From positions 1 to 64,000 of the forward strand of contig CAJULF010000009.1 in NCBI GenBank assembly GCA_910587135.1: DNA of 64,000 bases, in the 5' to 3' direction. Origin of the DNA: an uncultured Oscillospiraceae bacterium (GTDB taxonomy: Bacteria > Bacillota > Clostridia > Oscillospirales > Ruminococcaceae). Made by a program: the position numbers and the translations under genes. The notes beneath the pieces were generated by a model. That model worked only from the letters and a program-made list of their open reading frames with translations, was not told where the DNA came from and made no database searches. Below, one piece after another: positions 1 through 8,298 of this stretch; within the stretch, counting starts at the first letter, position 1; the number at the start of each line of letters is the position of its first letter.

Positions 1-205
1 CGCGTTTGCGTTCGCAAACGCACGACTTTTTGAAATTTCATGCGCCGACATTGCGCGGCAAATAGGCTTTTTCTACAGACTGCATGCCGCTGCGCAGCAC
101 TCCGCATACCTGCCTGAAACCGCGCGCATTTGCCATTCGGCAAATGCGCGGCCTTTTGAAATTTCATGCGACAACATTGCGCTGTCAATAGGCTTTTTGT
201 CAGCA
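1..205. repeat. Family A intergenic repeat (two adjacent copies, first cut by window edge)
   Basis: Holds the apical palindrome TGCGTTTGCGTTCGCAAACGCA-like hairpin, then the conserved block ending in GAAATTTCATGCGCCGACATTGCGCGGCAAATAGGC-like sequence, and a second variant of the same block (hairpin around 130-155, conserved block around 160-200). The same block recurs near 3.1, 3.3, 11.0, 15.9, 16.1, 21.1, 26.2, 27.4, 34.3, 34.6 and 63.1 kb. No coding potential is apparent; it lies downstream of spoVAE. Confidence 0.75.
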
Positions 206-238
206 TATCTTATATCTTAAAAGCGAAAATATTATTTA

Positions 239-616
239 TCATGTTTCGTTTATTTTGCTTCCGCTCTTGAACGCCAGTGCCGCAAGCAGACCAAAGAATA
301 TCGCTGCCGATATCCCGACCGCCGCGGAGGTAAATCCGCCCATAAACGCTCCCAAAAGCCCGTTTTGATCAACCGCCTCGCGTACTCCTTTTGACAACAA
401 ATATCCGAATCCTGTCAGCGGTACGGTTGCTCCGCCGCCCGCAAGATTAACCAGCGGCTCATAAAGACCCAGAGCGCCCAGTATCACTCCCGCCACAACA
501 TACGAAGTCAGTATTCTCGCGGGAGTTAGCTTCGTGAGGTCAATCAGGAGCTGTCCTATCAGGCACAGTGCTCCGCCCACCAGGAACGCCCACAAGTATT
601 CCATAAACATATCCAT
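239..616 (-). CDS. spoVAE: Stage V sporulation protein AE (SpoVAEb-type)
   Basis: This 125-residue membrane protein is a subunit of the SpoVA channel, which moves dipicolinic acid into the forespore and releases it at germination. The sequence has about four hydrophobic segments, a GALCLIGQLLID start to the first one, and the family-typical VPLTGFGYLLSKG stretch near the middle. It is the third gene of a compact minus-strand run, 13 bp after spoVAD. In relatives the operon is transcribed in the forespore by sigma G. I see no convincing sigma G promoter upstream of the first gene. Confidence in the family is high because of the C-D-E order; it is also similar to SpoVAC at 1647-2090, as expected for this paralogous pair. 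Confidence 0.93.
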   Translation of the reverse strand: MDMFMEYLWAFLVGGALCLIGQLLIDLTKLTPARILTSYVVAGVILGALGLYEPLVNLAGGGATVPLTGFGYLLSKGVREAVDQNGLLGAFMGGFTSAAVGISAAIFFGLLAALAFKSGSKINET

Positions 617-629
617 TATCTTTACCCCC

Positions 630-1634
630 TTATTGCGCGGTTATCTCCACCGCGTGACAAATGCCCGGGATAGTTCCGCCCTGCTGCACCATCGTCGGCG
701 ACATAAGCGCTCCCGTGGCACAGTACAGTATCCGCTTCAGATCACCGCACTCAACGCGCTTGAGAAAATGCGCACACATCATAGAAGCGCTGCACCCGCA
801 GCCAGAGCCGCCCGCGTGAACGTCCTGTTTTTCCCTGTCGTACAGCATAAGACCGCAATCCTTGTGATATTTATCTATCGACACGCCGTCGCGCCTGAAC
901 AGGTCGCTCAATATATCGCTGCCTACCTGCCCCAGGTCACCCGTGATTATCAGGTCGTAGCTTTCGGGGTGTGTGCCCATATGCGTAAAGTGACGGCTTA
1001 TCGTGTCGTAAGCCGCTCCCGCCATTGCCGCTCCCATATTGTTAAGGTCGGTTATGCCCATATCCTGTATTTTTCCCACCGTTGCCGCGCGTATATAGGG
1101 CGGCTTGGATTCGGGAACCACTATTGCCGCTCCCGCCGCAGTAGCCGTCCACTGTGCGGTGGGCGTGCGTACCCCGCCATAATTCAGCGGAAAGCGGAAC
1201 TGACGCTCCGCTGAGGAAAAATGCGATGAAGTGACAGCGGCGGCATTACTCACATACCCTCCGTTCACCATAGCTCCCGCAAGAAGGAGTCCCTCGGCAA
1301 AGGTGGAACATGCTCCGTATATACCGAGAAAAGGTATATAATATCCCTTCAGACCGTAGCTTGACCCCGTACACTGGTTTAGCAGATCTCCCGCTACCAC
1401 AAGATCCATATCATCGGGCTTAAGCTCCGCCTTTCCCATGGCGTGCTTGAGCGCTTTGGACTGTAACAGAGCCTCCGCCTGCTCCCATGTTTCCGCGCTG
1501 TCCTTATTGTCCTCCAATACCTCGTCAAACTCTCCGCCGTAGGGTCCGTCGTTTTCTGTCTTACCGACCACCGCCGCGTAGGACAATATCGAGGCTTTTT
1601 CGTATTTAAAGGTTTTCCCTCTGCAAATCGGCAT
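630..1634 (-). CDS. spoVAD: Stage V sporulation protein AD
   Basis: A 334-residue soluble, thiolase-fold protein that binds dipicolinic acid in the SpoVA complex on the outer face of the spore inner membrane. Length is typical for the family. Visible thiolase-like features are the YGACSTFAEG stretch near residue 106, the glycine-rich TAAGAAIVV core and the C-terminal segment GTIPGICHAVEI. It sits between spoVAC and spoVAE with 12-13 bp gaps, so the three are almost certainly one transcript. It follows a TTAGAAT-rich leader with an AGGAGG-type ribosome site. Nothing looks truncated. Confidence 0.95.
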   Translation of the reverse strand: MPICRGKTFKYEKASILSYAAVVGKTENDGPYGGEFDEVLEDNKDSAETWEQAEALLQSKALKHAMGKAELKPDDMDLVVAGDLLNQCTGSSYGLKGYYIPFLGIYGACSTFAEGLLLAGAMVNGGYVSNAAAVTSSHFSSAERQFRFPLNYGGVRTPTAQWTATAAGAAIVVPESKPPYIRAATVGKIQDMGITDLNNMGAAMAGAAYDTISRHFTHMGTHPESYDLIITGDLGQVGSDILSDLFRRDGVSIDKYHKDCGLMLYDREKQDVHAGGSGCGCSASMMCAHFLKRVECGDLKRILYCATGALMSPTMVQQGGTIPGICHAVEITAQ

Positions 1635-1646
1635 TCTAATCCCTCC

Positions 1647-2090
1647 TTAAAACAGCGTCGTTATATAATAAATTACTCCGTATATTATCGACGCGGAAAT
1701 TCCGTATACTATTACGGGACCCGCTATAACAAACATTTTTGCTCCCAGACCCAGCACATAGCCCTCTGATTTGAAGTCCAGCGCGGGAGATACCACCGAG
1801 TTCGCAAAGCCCGTTATAGGCACAAGAGTACCCGCGCCCGCGTGCTGGGCTATCCTGTCGTACAGCTTAAGCCCCGTGAAAAGAGCGCTTAAAAAAATCA
1901 GCGACATTGATGTGAGCGCGCCCGCGTCGTCCTGACTCAATCCCAGCATTCCGTAGAGATTAAGCAGCGCTTCTCCCAGCACACATATTCCTCCGCCTAT
2001 CACGAAAGCCAGCGGCAGGGTCTTGTACATCGCCGACGGCGGTGACATTCTCTTGGCAAGCTCGCCGTATTCCTGATTTGATATATTCAA
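1647..2090 (-). CDS. spoVAC: Stage V sporulation protein AC
   Basis: A 147-residue membrane subunit of the SpoVA dipicolinic acid channel; in Bacillus the homologue behaves as a mechanosensitive channel. About four hydrophobic segments are visible, with the hallmark VPITGFANSVVSPALDFKSE stretch in the second half. The start is a TTG at 2090: GGAG lies 8 nt upstream, whereas the nearby ATG at the same place is out of frame. First gene of the spoVAC-D-E run, with family C repeat DNA upstream. Confidence 0.94.
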   Translation of the reverse strand: MNISNQEYGELAKRMSPPSAMYKTLPLAFVIGGGICVLGEALLNLYGMLGLSQDDAGALTSMSLIFLSALFTGLKLYDRIAQHAGAGTLVPITGFANSVVSPALDFKSEGYVLGLGAKMFVIAGPVIVYGISASIIYGVIYYITTLF

Positions 2091-2196
2091 GGTTCATTCT
2101 CCTTCTTTATTTGGATTTCAGATAAATCTGTTGTGTATATTGTTTCAGATACGCATTGCAAAAATTCTTTTTCCGTTATGGTAATTTTCGGGGACT

Positions 2197-2374
2197 CAGG
2201 GTAACACCGCACAAATCCCGCGCTTCTCGCTTTGCACGCTTATTGCTTGCATATTTTCCGTCATCTTGCACAAGTTCTCCTTGGCGGGAATCAACCTGCC
2301 GGCATTGAGCTTGTACAATCTGCCAAAAATATGACGGCGCAATCTGTGCACAAGTTTTGTGCGGCATTTCCTTA
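2197..2374. repeat. Family C MITE-like element, copy 1
   Basis: About 175 bp with terminal inverted repeats (GTAACACCGCACAAAT on the left; complement of TTTTGTGCGGCATTTCC on the right). It matches the element at 9494-9660 over almost its full length, including the internal CTTGCACAAGTTCTCCTTGGC block. The right end touches the 3' end of the EIIA-like gene. Short ORFs inside it on either strand look like chance. Confidence 0.75.
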
Positions 2375-2385
2375 ACCGTCCGCGC

Positions 2386-2877
2386 TCACACATCATAAAT
2401 AGCCTTGTACTGCGCCGCTTTCTCCCCGCTGCGGTGATATCCCGACAAAATATGCAGCTCCGTTACCCGCTGCGGTTCGGGAAACAGCACGGGTATCGCT
2501 CCGCTGTAAAGCGACCTCCTGAGATATTTTTTCGGCGGCAGCGTGCAGAAATGCTCACCTGCCGCAAGCTTTCCGCCAACGTCGGTAAACAACTCAGCCA
2601 CCTCTCCCATGACCACGCACACACTTATCCCATCGCCTGTGCGCATGGTCAGCCGTCCGTCCTCTATCTCCGTCACCACCCCGTCCGCGGGCGCGGATAA
2701 TTCAATATCACCGCCGTCGAAAATCCTCAGCTTCTTTGACGGCAGCACCGCGTAGCCATCTCCCGAAAGCTTCTTTGAATACACCCCGTCAAGAAGCTCC
2801 CCGACCGCTATCACATTCCCGTCAGTCACACTTGCCAATATGCGTTTTTCTGACATATTCCCTGTTATTTGCTCCAT
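2386..2877 (-). CDS. EIIA-Glc-like (PTS IIA domain) protein lacking the active histidines
   Basis: This 163-residue protein aligns by eye with the glucose-type PTS EIIA domain: DGNVIAVGELLDGVYS, SGDGYAVLPS, LSAPADGVVTEI and the closing KLAAGEHFCTL follow the family order from about residue 18 to 113. The two histidines that carry out phosphotransfer are absent: the HAI position reads RLTM near residue 75-78 and the IHIG position reads CVVMG near residue 87-91. It is therefore unlikely to be a normal phosphocarrier and may be a regulator or sensor. The C-terminal 50 residues are not typical EIIA. Start ATG has AAGGAG 6 nt upstream. No PTS genes are nearby. Confidence 0.7.
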   Translation of the reverse strand: MEQITGNMSEKRILASVTDGNVIAVGELLDGVYSKKLSGDGYAVLPSKKLRIFDGGDIELSAPADGVVTEIEDGRLTMRTGDGISVCVVMGEVAELFTDVGGKLAAGEHFCTLPPKKYLRRSLYSGAIPVLFPEPQRVTELHILSGYHRSGEKAAQYKAIYDV

Positions 2878-2890
2878 ATAAATCTCCTTA

Positions 2891-3071
2891 TTTAAAAAAA
2901 ATTTTCCGCACCGCTGCGTTTTCGTCTTTGCCGAAAACTCCGCTATCCTCGATTTAAAAGCTCCGCCCGCTTTGCGGGCTGCGCTTTCAAATCGGATTGC
3001 GGAAAATTCATGCGTGGGCGATCAGTCGATTTCTGCTTTCAGTGCCTTGGTCTGCTCGATATTTTCGCCCG
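2891..3071. repeat. Family B intergenic repeat, copy 1
   Basis: AT-rich start with TTTTCCGCACCGCTGCG, an inverted segment, then GCGGAAAATTCATGCGTGGG and a tail with CTGCTTTCAGTGCC. The same order recurs at 31080-31325. No gene is visible. Confidence 0.6.
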
Positions 3072-3389
3072 CAGAAAAAGCTTATACGCCACGCAATGTC
3101 GGCGCATGAAATTTCAAAAAGTGTCAGAATTTGCTTTGCAAATTCTGACCGGTTCCCGCAATCGCGCGGAGTGAGCAAAGCGAACGGCGCATGATTGCGG
3201 GAATTTTGAAATTTTTTAAATAATCCGCCCTATATCAACCTTTATATACAGGCTGTGCCATAATTTGCTTCGCAAAATCTGACCGATTCCCGCAATCGCG
3301 CGGAGTGAGCAAAGCGAACGGCGCGTGATTGCGGGAATTTTGAAATTTTTTAAATAATCCGCCCTATTTCAACCTTATATATTGGCTGT
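3072..3389. repeat. Family A intergenic repeats, two tandem copies
   Basis: Copy one (to about 3256) and copy two (to about 3389) share TTCCCGCAATCGCGCGGAGT...GATTGCGGGAATTTTGAAAT-type nested inverted arms and an apical hairpin around AATTTGC. They end in similar AATCCGCCCTAT...AACCTT...GGCTGT sequence. Together with family B they fill the 640-bp gap between the EIIA-like gene and the antiporter. Confidence 0.8.
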
Positions 3390-3460
3390 CCGAATTTATT
3401 TTTCCTCTAAATGCACCAAAATAATCTTCCTTTTTCGTGTTTTATTGTGAAGATTTGGCA

Positions 3461-3489
3461 TTGAATTACAAACCCAATAGGTATATAAT
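3461..3489 (+). promoter_or_regulatory. Sigma-A-type promoter for the antiporter gene
   Basis: TTGAAT (3461-3466), 17-bp spacer, TATAAT (3484-3489), 31 bp before the antiporter start codon, with an AAAGAAAGGTG ribosome site between. Confidence 0.75.
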
Positions 3490-3520
3490 ATTTAAAGAAA
3501 AAAGAAAGGTGTGAGAATTT

Positions 3521-4753
3521 ATGGAATCCTTTGAATGTTTTAAAGACCTTGCAATAATTCTTATAGCGGCAAAGCTGTTGGGGCTTCTTGCAAAAAAGCT
3601 TAAAGCGCCGCAGGTCGTGGGGCAGATAGTCGCGGGGCTTCTGATAGGCCCGAGCGTTCTGGGAATAGTAAATCAGTCCGAATTCATTTTAACAATGGCG
3701 GAAGTAGGCGTGGTTCTTCTTATGTTTTCCGCGGGGCTTGAAACAAATATGCGCGACCTTGTGAAAACCGGTCCCGTGGCGCTTACCATTGCGAGCGCGG
3801 GCGTTTTCGTACCGCTGATTTTCGGTTATCTTTTATATTCGCTGTTCTACGGATTTGCTCCGATAGGCTCGGAGAAGTTTTTCAGCGGCATATTTGTCGG
3901 AACTATCATGACTGCCACTTCGGTAAGCATTACCGTACAGGCGCTGCGTGAGCTTGGACACCTTAAAGGCAGGGTTGGAACGATAATTCTGAGTTCCGCC
4001 ATAATCGACGACGTGATAGGTATCATTGTACTTACATTTGTAATAGGCTTCAAGGACGCTGACGCAAAGCCGCTGGACGTGGTAATAAAAACCCTTTTGT
4101 TCATCGGCTTCAGCATTGTGGTGGGATTCCTGGTGTACCTGCTTTTCAAGGTGCTGGACAAACGCTTCTATCATCAACGCCGTATCCCCATATTCGGTTT
4201 GGTGCTGTGCTTCGCAATGGCTTACTGCGCGGAGAAATTCTTCGGTATAGCGGATATTACAGGCGCTTATGTGGCGGGAATAATCCTCTGCAATCTGCGC
4301 GACGCGGAATATATCGAGGGCAAGATGGATATAAGCTCCTATCTGCTTTTCGGACCCGTATTTTTCGCCAGCATCGGCTTGAAAACCACCTTTGACGGGT
4401 TCACCTTAGATCTGCTGTGGTACTCGCTTGCGTTTGTGGCAGTAGCGCTGATAGCCAAGGTAATTGGCTGCGGACTGGTCGCGCGGCTGTGGAAATTCAG
4501 CGGCAAGGACTCACTTAAGGTAGGTGTGGGAATGATGACGCGCGGCGAGGTCGCACTGATAGTGGCTCAAAAGGGGCTTGCAGTGGGAATGATCTCCTCG
4601 CAGTACTTTACCTCGGTTATCCTGCTGATTATCTGCTCCTCGATAGCTTCCCCCGTGCTGCTTAAGCTGCTCTACCGCGGCGAGGACAGAACGGACTTAG
4701 CACCGCATGAACCTCACCCCGATCTTGACGAGACCGAAGCAATGGAGGAATAG
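3521..4753 (+). CDS. Cation:proton antiporter, CPA2 (Kef/NapA-type) family
   Basis: A 410-residue integral membrane protein with about 11-12 hydrophobic segments that exchanges Na+ or K+ for protons. Family features are AAKLLGLLAKKLKAPQVVGQ at the N-terminus, the discontinuous-helix region LSSAIIDDVIGIIVL near residue 160-175 with the paired aspartates expected at the ion site, and the GVGMMTRGEVALIVAQKG segment near residue 340. There is no C-terminal TrkA-N (RCK) domain, so it is the short form. It has its own promoter and stands alone, followed 100 bp later by the VanZ-like gene. The ion cannot be read from sequence alone. Confidence 0.9.
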   Translation: MESFECFKDLAIILIAAKLLGLLAKKLKAPQVVGQIVAGLLIGPSVLGIVNQSEFILTMAEVGVVLLMFSAGLETNMRDLVKTGPVALTIASAGVFVPLIFGYLLYSLFYGFAPIGSEKFFSGIFVGTIMTATSVSITVQALRELGHLKGRVGTIILSSAIIDDVIGIIVLTFVIGFKDADAKPLDVVIKTLLFIGFSIVVGFLVYLLFKVLDKRFYHQRRIPIFGLVLCFAMAYCAEKFFGIADITGAYVAGIILCNLRDAEYIEGKMDISSYLLFGPVFFASIGLKTTFDGFTLDLLWYSLAFVAVALIAKVIGCGLVARLWKFSGKDSLKVGVGMMTRGEVALIVAQKGLAVGMISSQYFTSVILLIICSSIASPVLLKLLYRGEDRTDLAPHEPHPDLDETEAMEE

Positions 4754-4857
4754 CGAAAACACCAACACAGATTATCATAATACGATTTTGGGAACAATTT
4801 GTATTTCCGATTGACTTCACCTTATGATATGTTTTACTTCTTAGGAAAGGCTTTTCA

Positions 4858-5502
4858 ATGGTTTTTCAACGACTTCTAAACGACGACCCCGTTCAAGCGT
4901 TACCTGTGGTTATTGCCGCGGCTTTGATCTATTGGTTTATCCACAGAGCACAGCATAAGAGGAAATACACCGATAACTTTGCAGAAGTACGAAAGCAATC
5001 ACTTTTAAATGAAATAATAAGGTTAATTTTCGTTTGCTATATAGCGTAGTTGATATGTTGCACGCTGTCCCCAACAGCCTTTTGGTATAAGCTTTGGCAT
5101 TACCCGTTTGACCATGATTTTTACTTTTATACAAAGTTTCAGCGTTGGGAACTTGCGCCCAAACTGTTGGCGAATTTGTGGCTTGACGGACAGATTCTGG
5201 GACAAAACCGCTATGTGTGGCTGTCCACATTTTGGGACTTTTCGGTCAACATCGTTCTTTATGTCCCACTCGGCTTTCTCCTGCCGCTTTTGTGGAAAAG
5301 GGCTAACCTGTGGAAAACCGTTCTTTTTGGTTTTGGGTGCACATTTCTGATAGAATTTTTACAGGCATTCATCGGACGTCAGGGAATCACGGACGACGTT
5401 ATCTGCAATGTCTTGGGCACACTCGTCGGCTATACCATATATTTGCTGATGAAAAAGCTCTTGCCTAAGTTTACAGAGAAGTGCAAAACCTCGGCAAAAT
5501 AG
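4858..5502 (+). pseudogene. VanZ-like membrane protein gene interrupted by an in-frame TAG
   Basis: Codons 1-63 (4858-5046) and the stretch from 5050 to 5502 are in the same frame, separated only by TAG at 5047-5049. The upstream part starts at ATG with AGGAAAGG before it and ends in LIFVCYIA; the downstream part resumes at ICCTLSPTAFWY, exactly where VanZ-family proteins continue from the first long helix. The downstream part has the family hallmarks NIVLYVPLGFLLPLLW and FLIEFLQAFIGRQGITDDV. The joined product would be about 214 residues with 4-5 helices. VanZ proteins confer low-level teicoplanin resistance in enterococci, but most clostridial homologues have no known role. Recent nonsense mutation, stop readthrough or a base error are all possible. 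A restart at TTG 5050 would give a truncated 150-residue protein. Confidence 0.8.
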
Positions 5503-5526
5503 TGATACGGCATCACTTGGCAGATA

Positions 5527-5557
5527 TGGGCAGAACCCGAAAAGTTGGTTCTGCCCA
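5527..5557. terminator. Intrinsic terminator, bidirectional
   Basis: Perfect 11-bp stem TGGGCAGAACC / GGTTCTGCCCA with a 9-nt loop, followed by TTTG; it separates the converging VanZ-like gene and the acetyltransferase gene. Confidence 0.8.
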
Positions 5558-5620
5558 TTTGTAATTATTAACATATTTTATATCAGTTTTTATGCACAAA
5601 ATTGAAATTCTCTCATAAGA

Positions 5621-6370
5621 TCAATATGCTTTGAAGCCTATTGATTGATACAAATTTGCCACGGCTCTGTTAACCGCACGAATTGTGATTATTGTTGCGC
5701 CATCGGCAAAAGCATCGCAAACGGCTTTTTCGCATACTGCTTTTGCAAATCCTTTTTTACGCATTTCGGGAATCGTACCGACAAATTCAAGAGAAGCCGC
5801 GCTATTATTATCCATAACGGCAGCTACGGAAACAGGATTGTTGTCATGATACAGAATATAACATTTCACTCCCATTTTTTCACACCAGATAAAATGATTC
5901 ACGGGATGTATATCAGATACCCCGCCTGTAAAAATATCATTTACCATTCGTGCCCACAGCGCAAATTCTTCCGCTGTATGCACCCTGATAATTTTATGAT
6001 TATTTTCATGGAATTCTAATTTTTCCTCTGAAAGCATCGCCATATAAACTTCATCATCTTCACTTGGCTCCGGTTTTTCATGTGCAGTTTTTCCGGAAAA
6101 TAAAAATACTGCTTCATCAGACGCAAGCAAACTCAGCCAGATCGGCATATTCATTGATTTCATTTCATCAATGACCATTTTCATTTGTTCCGCGGGAAGA
6201 TCGTTAATGCGAACATTATAGATAAAAGATATACCTTGTTCCCCCGCTTTGGGTTTTACATAAGAATAAAATTCTTTGTCAACCTTTTCCATATGTACAG
6301 CTTCCCCGAATAAGCCGACATAATAATTCGCCCCGTCATCAATATGTTGAATGATTTCTCTGTCTGTCAT
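5621..6370 (-). CDS. GNAT-family N-acetyltransferase
   Basis: A 249-residue protein with an uncharacterised N-terminal half (about residues 1-125) and a C-terminal acetyl-CoA-dependent acetyltransferase domain. The latter shows the strand-loop-helix motif as SLEFVGTIPEMRKKGFAKAV near residue 190-210 (a degenerate Q/RxxGxG/A pyrophosphate loop) and the closing NRAVANLYQSIGF signature near residue 232-246. The substrate is unknown. It stands alone on the minus strand between a terminator and inverted repeat DNA. The TG-poor, AT-rich codon use compared with neighbours could reflect later acquisition, but this is a visual impression only. Confidence 0.85.
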   Translation of the reverse strand: MTDREIIQHIDDGANYYVGLFGEAVHMEKVDKEFYSYVKPKAGEQGISFIYNVRINDLPAEQMKMVIDEMKSMNMPIWLSLLASDEAVFLFSGKTAHEKPEPSEDDEVYMAMLSEEKLEFHENNHKIIRVHTAEEFALWARMVNDIFTGGVSDIHPVNHFIWCEKMGVKCYILYHDNNPVSVAAVMDNNSAASLEFVGTIPEMRKKGFAKAVCEKAVCDAFADGATIITIRAVNRAVANLYQSIGFKAY

Positions 6371-6477
6371 ATTTTTACCTACCTGTGATCAATCTGATAC
6401 GAAGTCTTTAAAACCTATCTGCCGAGCTTCAATATGCAAACTGTACTTTTGACCTTTTGTAACATTAGCAATTTTAG

Positions 6478-6632
6478 AACCTGTTATCATAGCCCGAAAT
6501 GCCTGGATTGCAAAGCAAATTTTTCGGGAACAAGTAAAAGCGACGCAGGCGTACTTTATGTACGTCAAGGAGCTTTGCGCAGTACTCGGAAAAACTTGTT
6601 GCAATACAAGCATTGAGCGGCTATTAGAACAA
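6478..6632. repeat. Family E imperfect palindrome of about 150 bp
   Basis: The left arm starts ACCTGTTATCATAGCCCGAA; the reverse complement of the right arm starts ACTTGTTCTAATAGCCGCTC, and the similarity runs for roughly 50 bp on each side. The centre has the palindrome GTACTTTATGTAC. It looks like a degenerate MITE or a long structured RNA and occupies most of the 380-bp gap between the acetyltransferase and SpoIID genes. Confidence 0.55.
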
Positions 6633-6751
6633 GTGCTTCGTTAATCATTAACAGTAAGTTTTGGTAATATTATACCGGAACTTGCCGAAAGAGCAAATAT
6701 TAAAACATTCAAAACAGCCGCCTCAAAGACCATTCCCACGCACCATACATA

Positions 6752-8281
6752 TTATTTTACCGTAGCTCCCGTATAATAAAATTCAAGTATCTGCTTGTAG
6801 TCATATCCCCACTGCGAGGCGAGATTGTTCGCGCCGTTCTGGCTCATTCCCACGCCGTGACCGTAGCCGTAGGTGGTGAACGTGAACATATCCGTTGACG
6901 AGTCATAGCTTACGTCAAACGCCGCCGAGCGCAGCTCGTAATCCATGATATTCTCTCTGAAAGCGCGTCCCGAGAGCTTAACGGTTCTGCCGCTGCTGCC
7001 CGTATAGCTGTGATATCCGCCGATATTCATCTGCTCAACATACTTTCCGTCGGAATAGCCGTCTATGGAAATCCAGCCCGAGGGATCGCCCGAAAGCGAA
7101 ATGCCCGTAACGTTCTGTATGCGGTTCTTTATCTCCTCCGAAGAATAGGTAACGGTGCGGCCGTAGTTCGGGTCGTATTTCGCGTCAAGCTCACAGAATA
7201 CGCTGGTCAGATACGGATACGCGTTGCCCCATACGTTCTCGCTGGACGCGGTATAACCCGCTGATGACGCGGAATAAACCGCCTGGATATAATCCCCGTC
7301 ATAGTATATCGCCTGCCCTATCACCGATTCGGTAAGCACCCGCACAGAGTCGTTCACGGTTTCGCTGAGCAGCACACTGGGATAGGTTCCATATTCGTTG
7401 CAGTATTTTATATAGGTGTACGCTGCCACAGCCTGCGCCTTTATCGCTTCGGGTGCGAAGGTGTAGCCCATCTCGTTCTGCGTGACCCTGGATACGATAT
7501 CCACTGCCGAGCCCGATACCGTCATGCCCCTATTGGTAACATAAAGTATCTCCTTCGCCGCGTCGGCGTTCGGGATGATCTCCGTGGGTTCGGTGTAGTC
7601 GGGAATATCATCTCCGCTGTCAACAGGTATAGGTTTGTCATCGTTGACGGGTATCCCGCCTGTGGGAAACGTCGACGGTGTGGAAGCGGGAGTGGCTGGG
7701 GTGGCTGGAGTGGTTGGCGTTGTTTCGGGTGTTGTTTCAGGCGTTGTCGAGGGAGTAGTCTGCGGAGTGGTTGCTGTGGTGGCAGCAGACGTTGCGGTCG
7801 TTGTCGGCGTTGTTGAAGTCGCCGGAGTTGTCGCTGTGGTGGCGGGAGGTTCATCCTCCGGCTCGTAGGTATCGACAATATGTATCTCATTGGTTGCTTC
7901 CCGCGACTCCTCCACAGGAGATATCGCCTCAAAGGTGTCTATCGGCGGAGTGCTCTCCTCGGGAGTATAGCTGCTCTGCACGGGGCTTTCCGCAAGACCC
8001 GGAGAAGCGAAATGCAGTTCCTTAAGGTGCATGGTTTCCGTCTGAGCAGTATCGGGAACAATAAAATCCACCGTGCCCATACCGTTTGGCGGAGCTTCAC
8101 CCGTGCCGGACGGCTCGGAGCTTCCGTCCGTTATGCCGTTTCCCGAACCGTCAGCGCCAAGAACGCTGCTGTCAACCGCGCTTTTTCCGTCACCCACAAC
8201 GCCCATCACTCCGCAGGTAAACACATAAACGTTGCAGATACAAAGCGCTATAATAATTTTGATAAGTGAAATATGCTTCAT
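6752..8281 (-). CDS. SpoIID/LytB-domain protein with long Thr/Pro-rich linker
   Basis: This 509-residue protein has an N-terminal signal or anchor helix, an acidic region, a low-complexity linker of TTPxTTPETTP-type repeats (about residues 145-215), and a C-terminal SpoIID domain (about 245-509). SpoIID enzymes are lytic transglycosylases acting on peptidoglycan with stripped stem peptides during engulfment. Domain signs are NRGMTVSGSAVDIVSRVTQN, PEAIKAQAVAAYTYIKYC (the conserved glutamate region), SSAGYTASSENVWGN and GYGHGVGMSQNGANNLA. The linker suggests a wall-spanning surface enzyme rather than the classic short SpoIID. Start ATG has GGAG 5 nt before it. It is the last gene after three class B sortase genes on the same strand, 17 bp after the nearest. 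Confidence 0.88.
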   Translation of the reverse strand: MKHISLIKIIIALCICNVYVFTCGVMGVVGDGKSAVDSSVLGADGSGNGITDGSSEPSGTGEAPPNGMGTVDFIVPDTAQTETMHLKELHFASPGLAESPVQSSYTPEESTPPIDTFEAISPVEESREATNEIHIVDTYEPEDEPPATTATTPATSTTPTTTATSAATTATTPQTTPSTTPETTPETTPTTPATPATPASTPSTFPTGGIPVNDDKPIPVDSGDDIPDYTEPTEIIPNADAAKEILYVTNRGMTVSGSAVDIVSRVTQNEMGYTFAPEAIKAQAVAAYTYIKYCNEYGTYPSVLLSETVNDSVRVLTESVIGQAIYYDGDYIQAVYSASSAGYTASSENVWGNAYPYLTSVFCELDAKYDPNYGRTVTYSSEEIKNRIQNVTGISLSGDPSGWISIDGYSDGKYVEQMNIGGYHSYTGSSGRTVKLSGRAFRENIMDYELRSAAFDVSYDSSTDMFTFTTYGYGHGVGMSQNGANNLASQWGYDYKQILEFYYTGATVK

Positions 8282-8298
8282 GTAAACTCCATATTATT

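Noticed and set aside
2176..2396. Two overlapping short frames upstream of the EIIA-like gene
   Set aside because: They lie inside the family C element and differ from the frames in the other copy at 9.5 kb.
4812..4840. TTGACT near 4811 as a promoter for the VanZ-like gene
   Set aside because: No acceptable -10 lies 16-18 bp downstream; the nearby TATGAT is too close.
7522..7932. A Pro/Arg/Gln-rich frame overlapping the SpoIID-domain gene
   Set aside because: It is the low-complexity Thr/Pro linker read in another frame on the same strand; codon pattern and length follow from the repeat.
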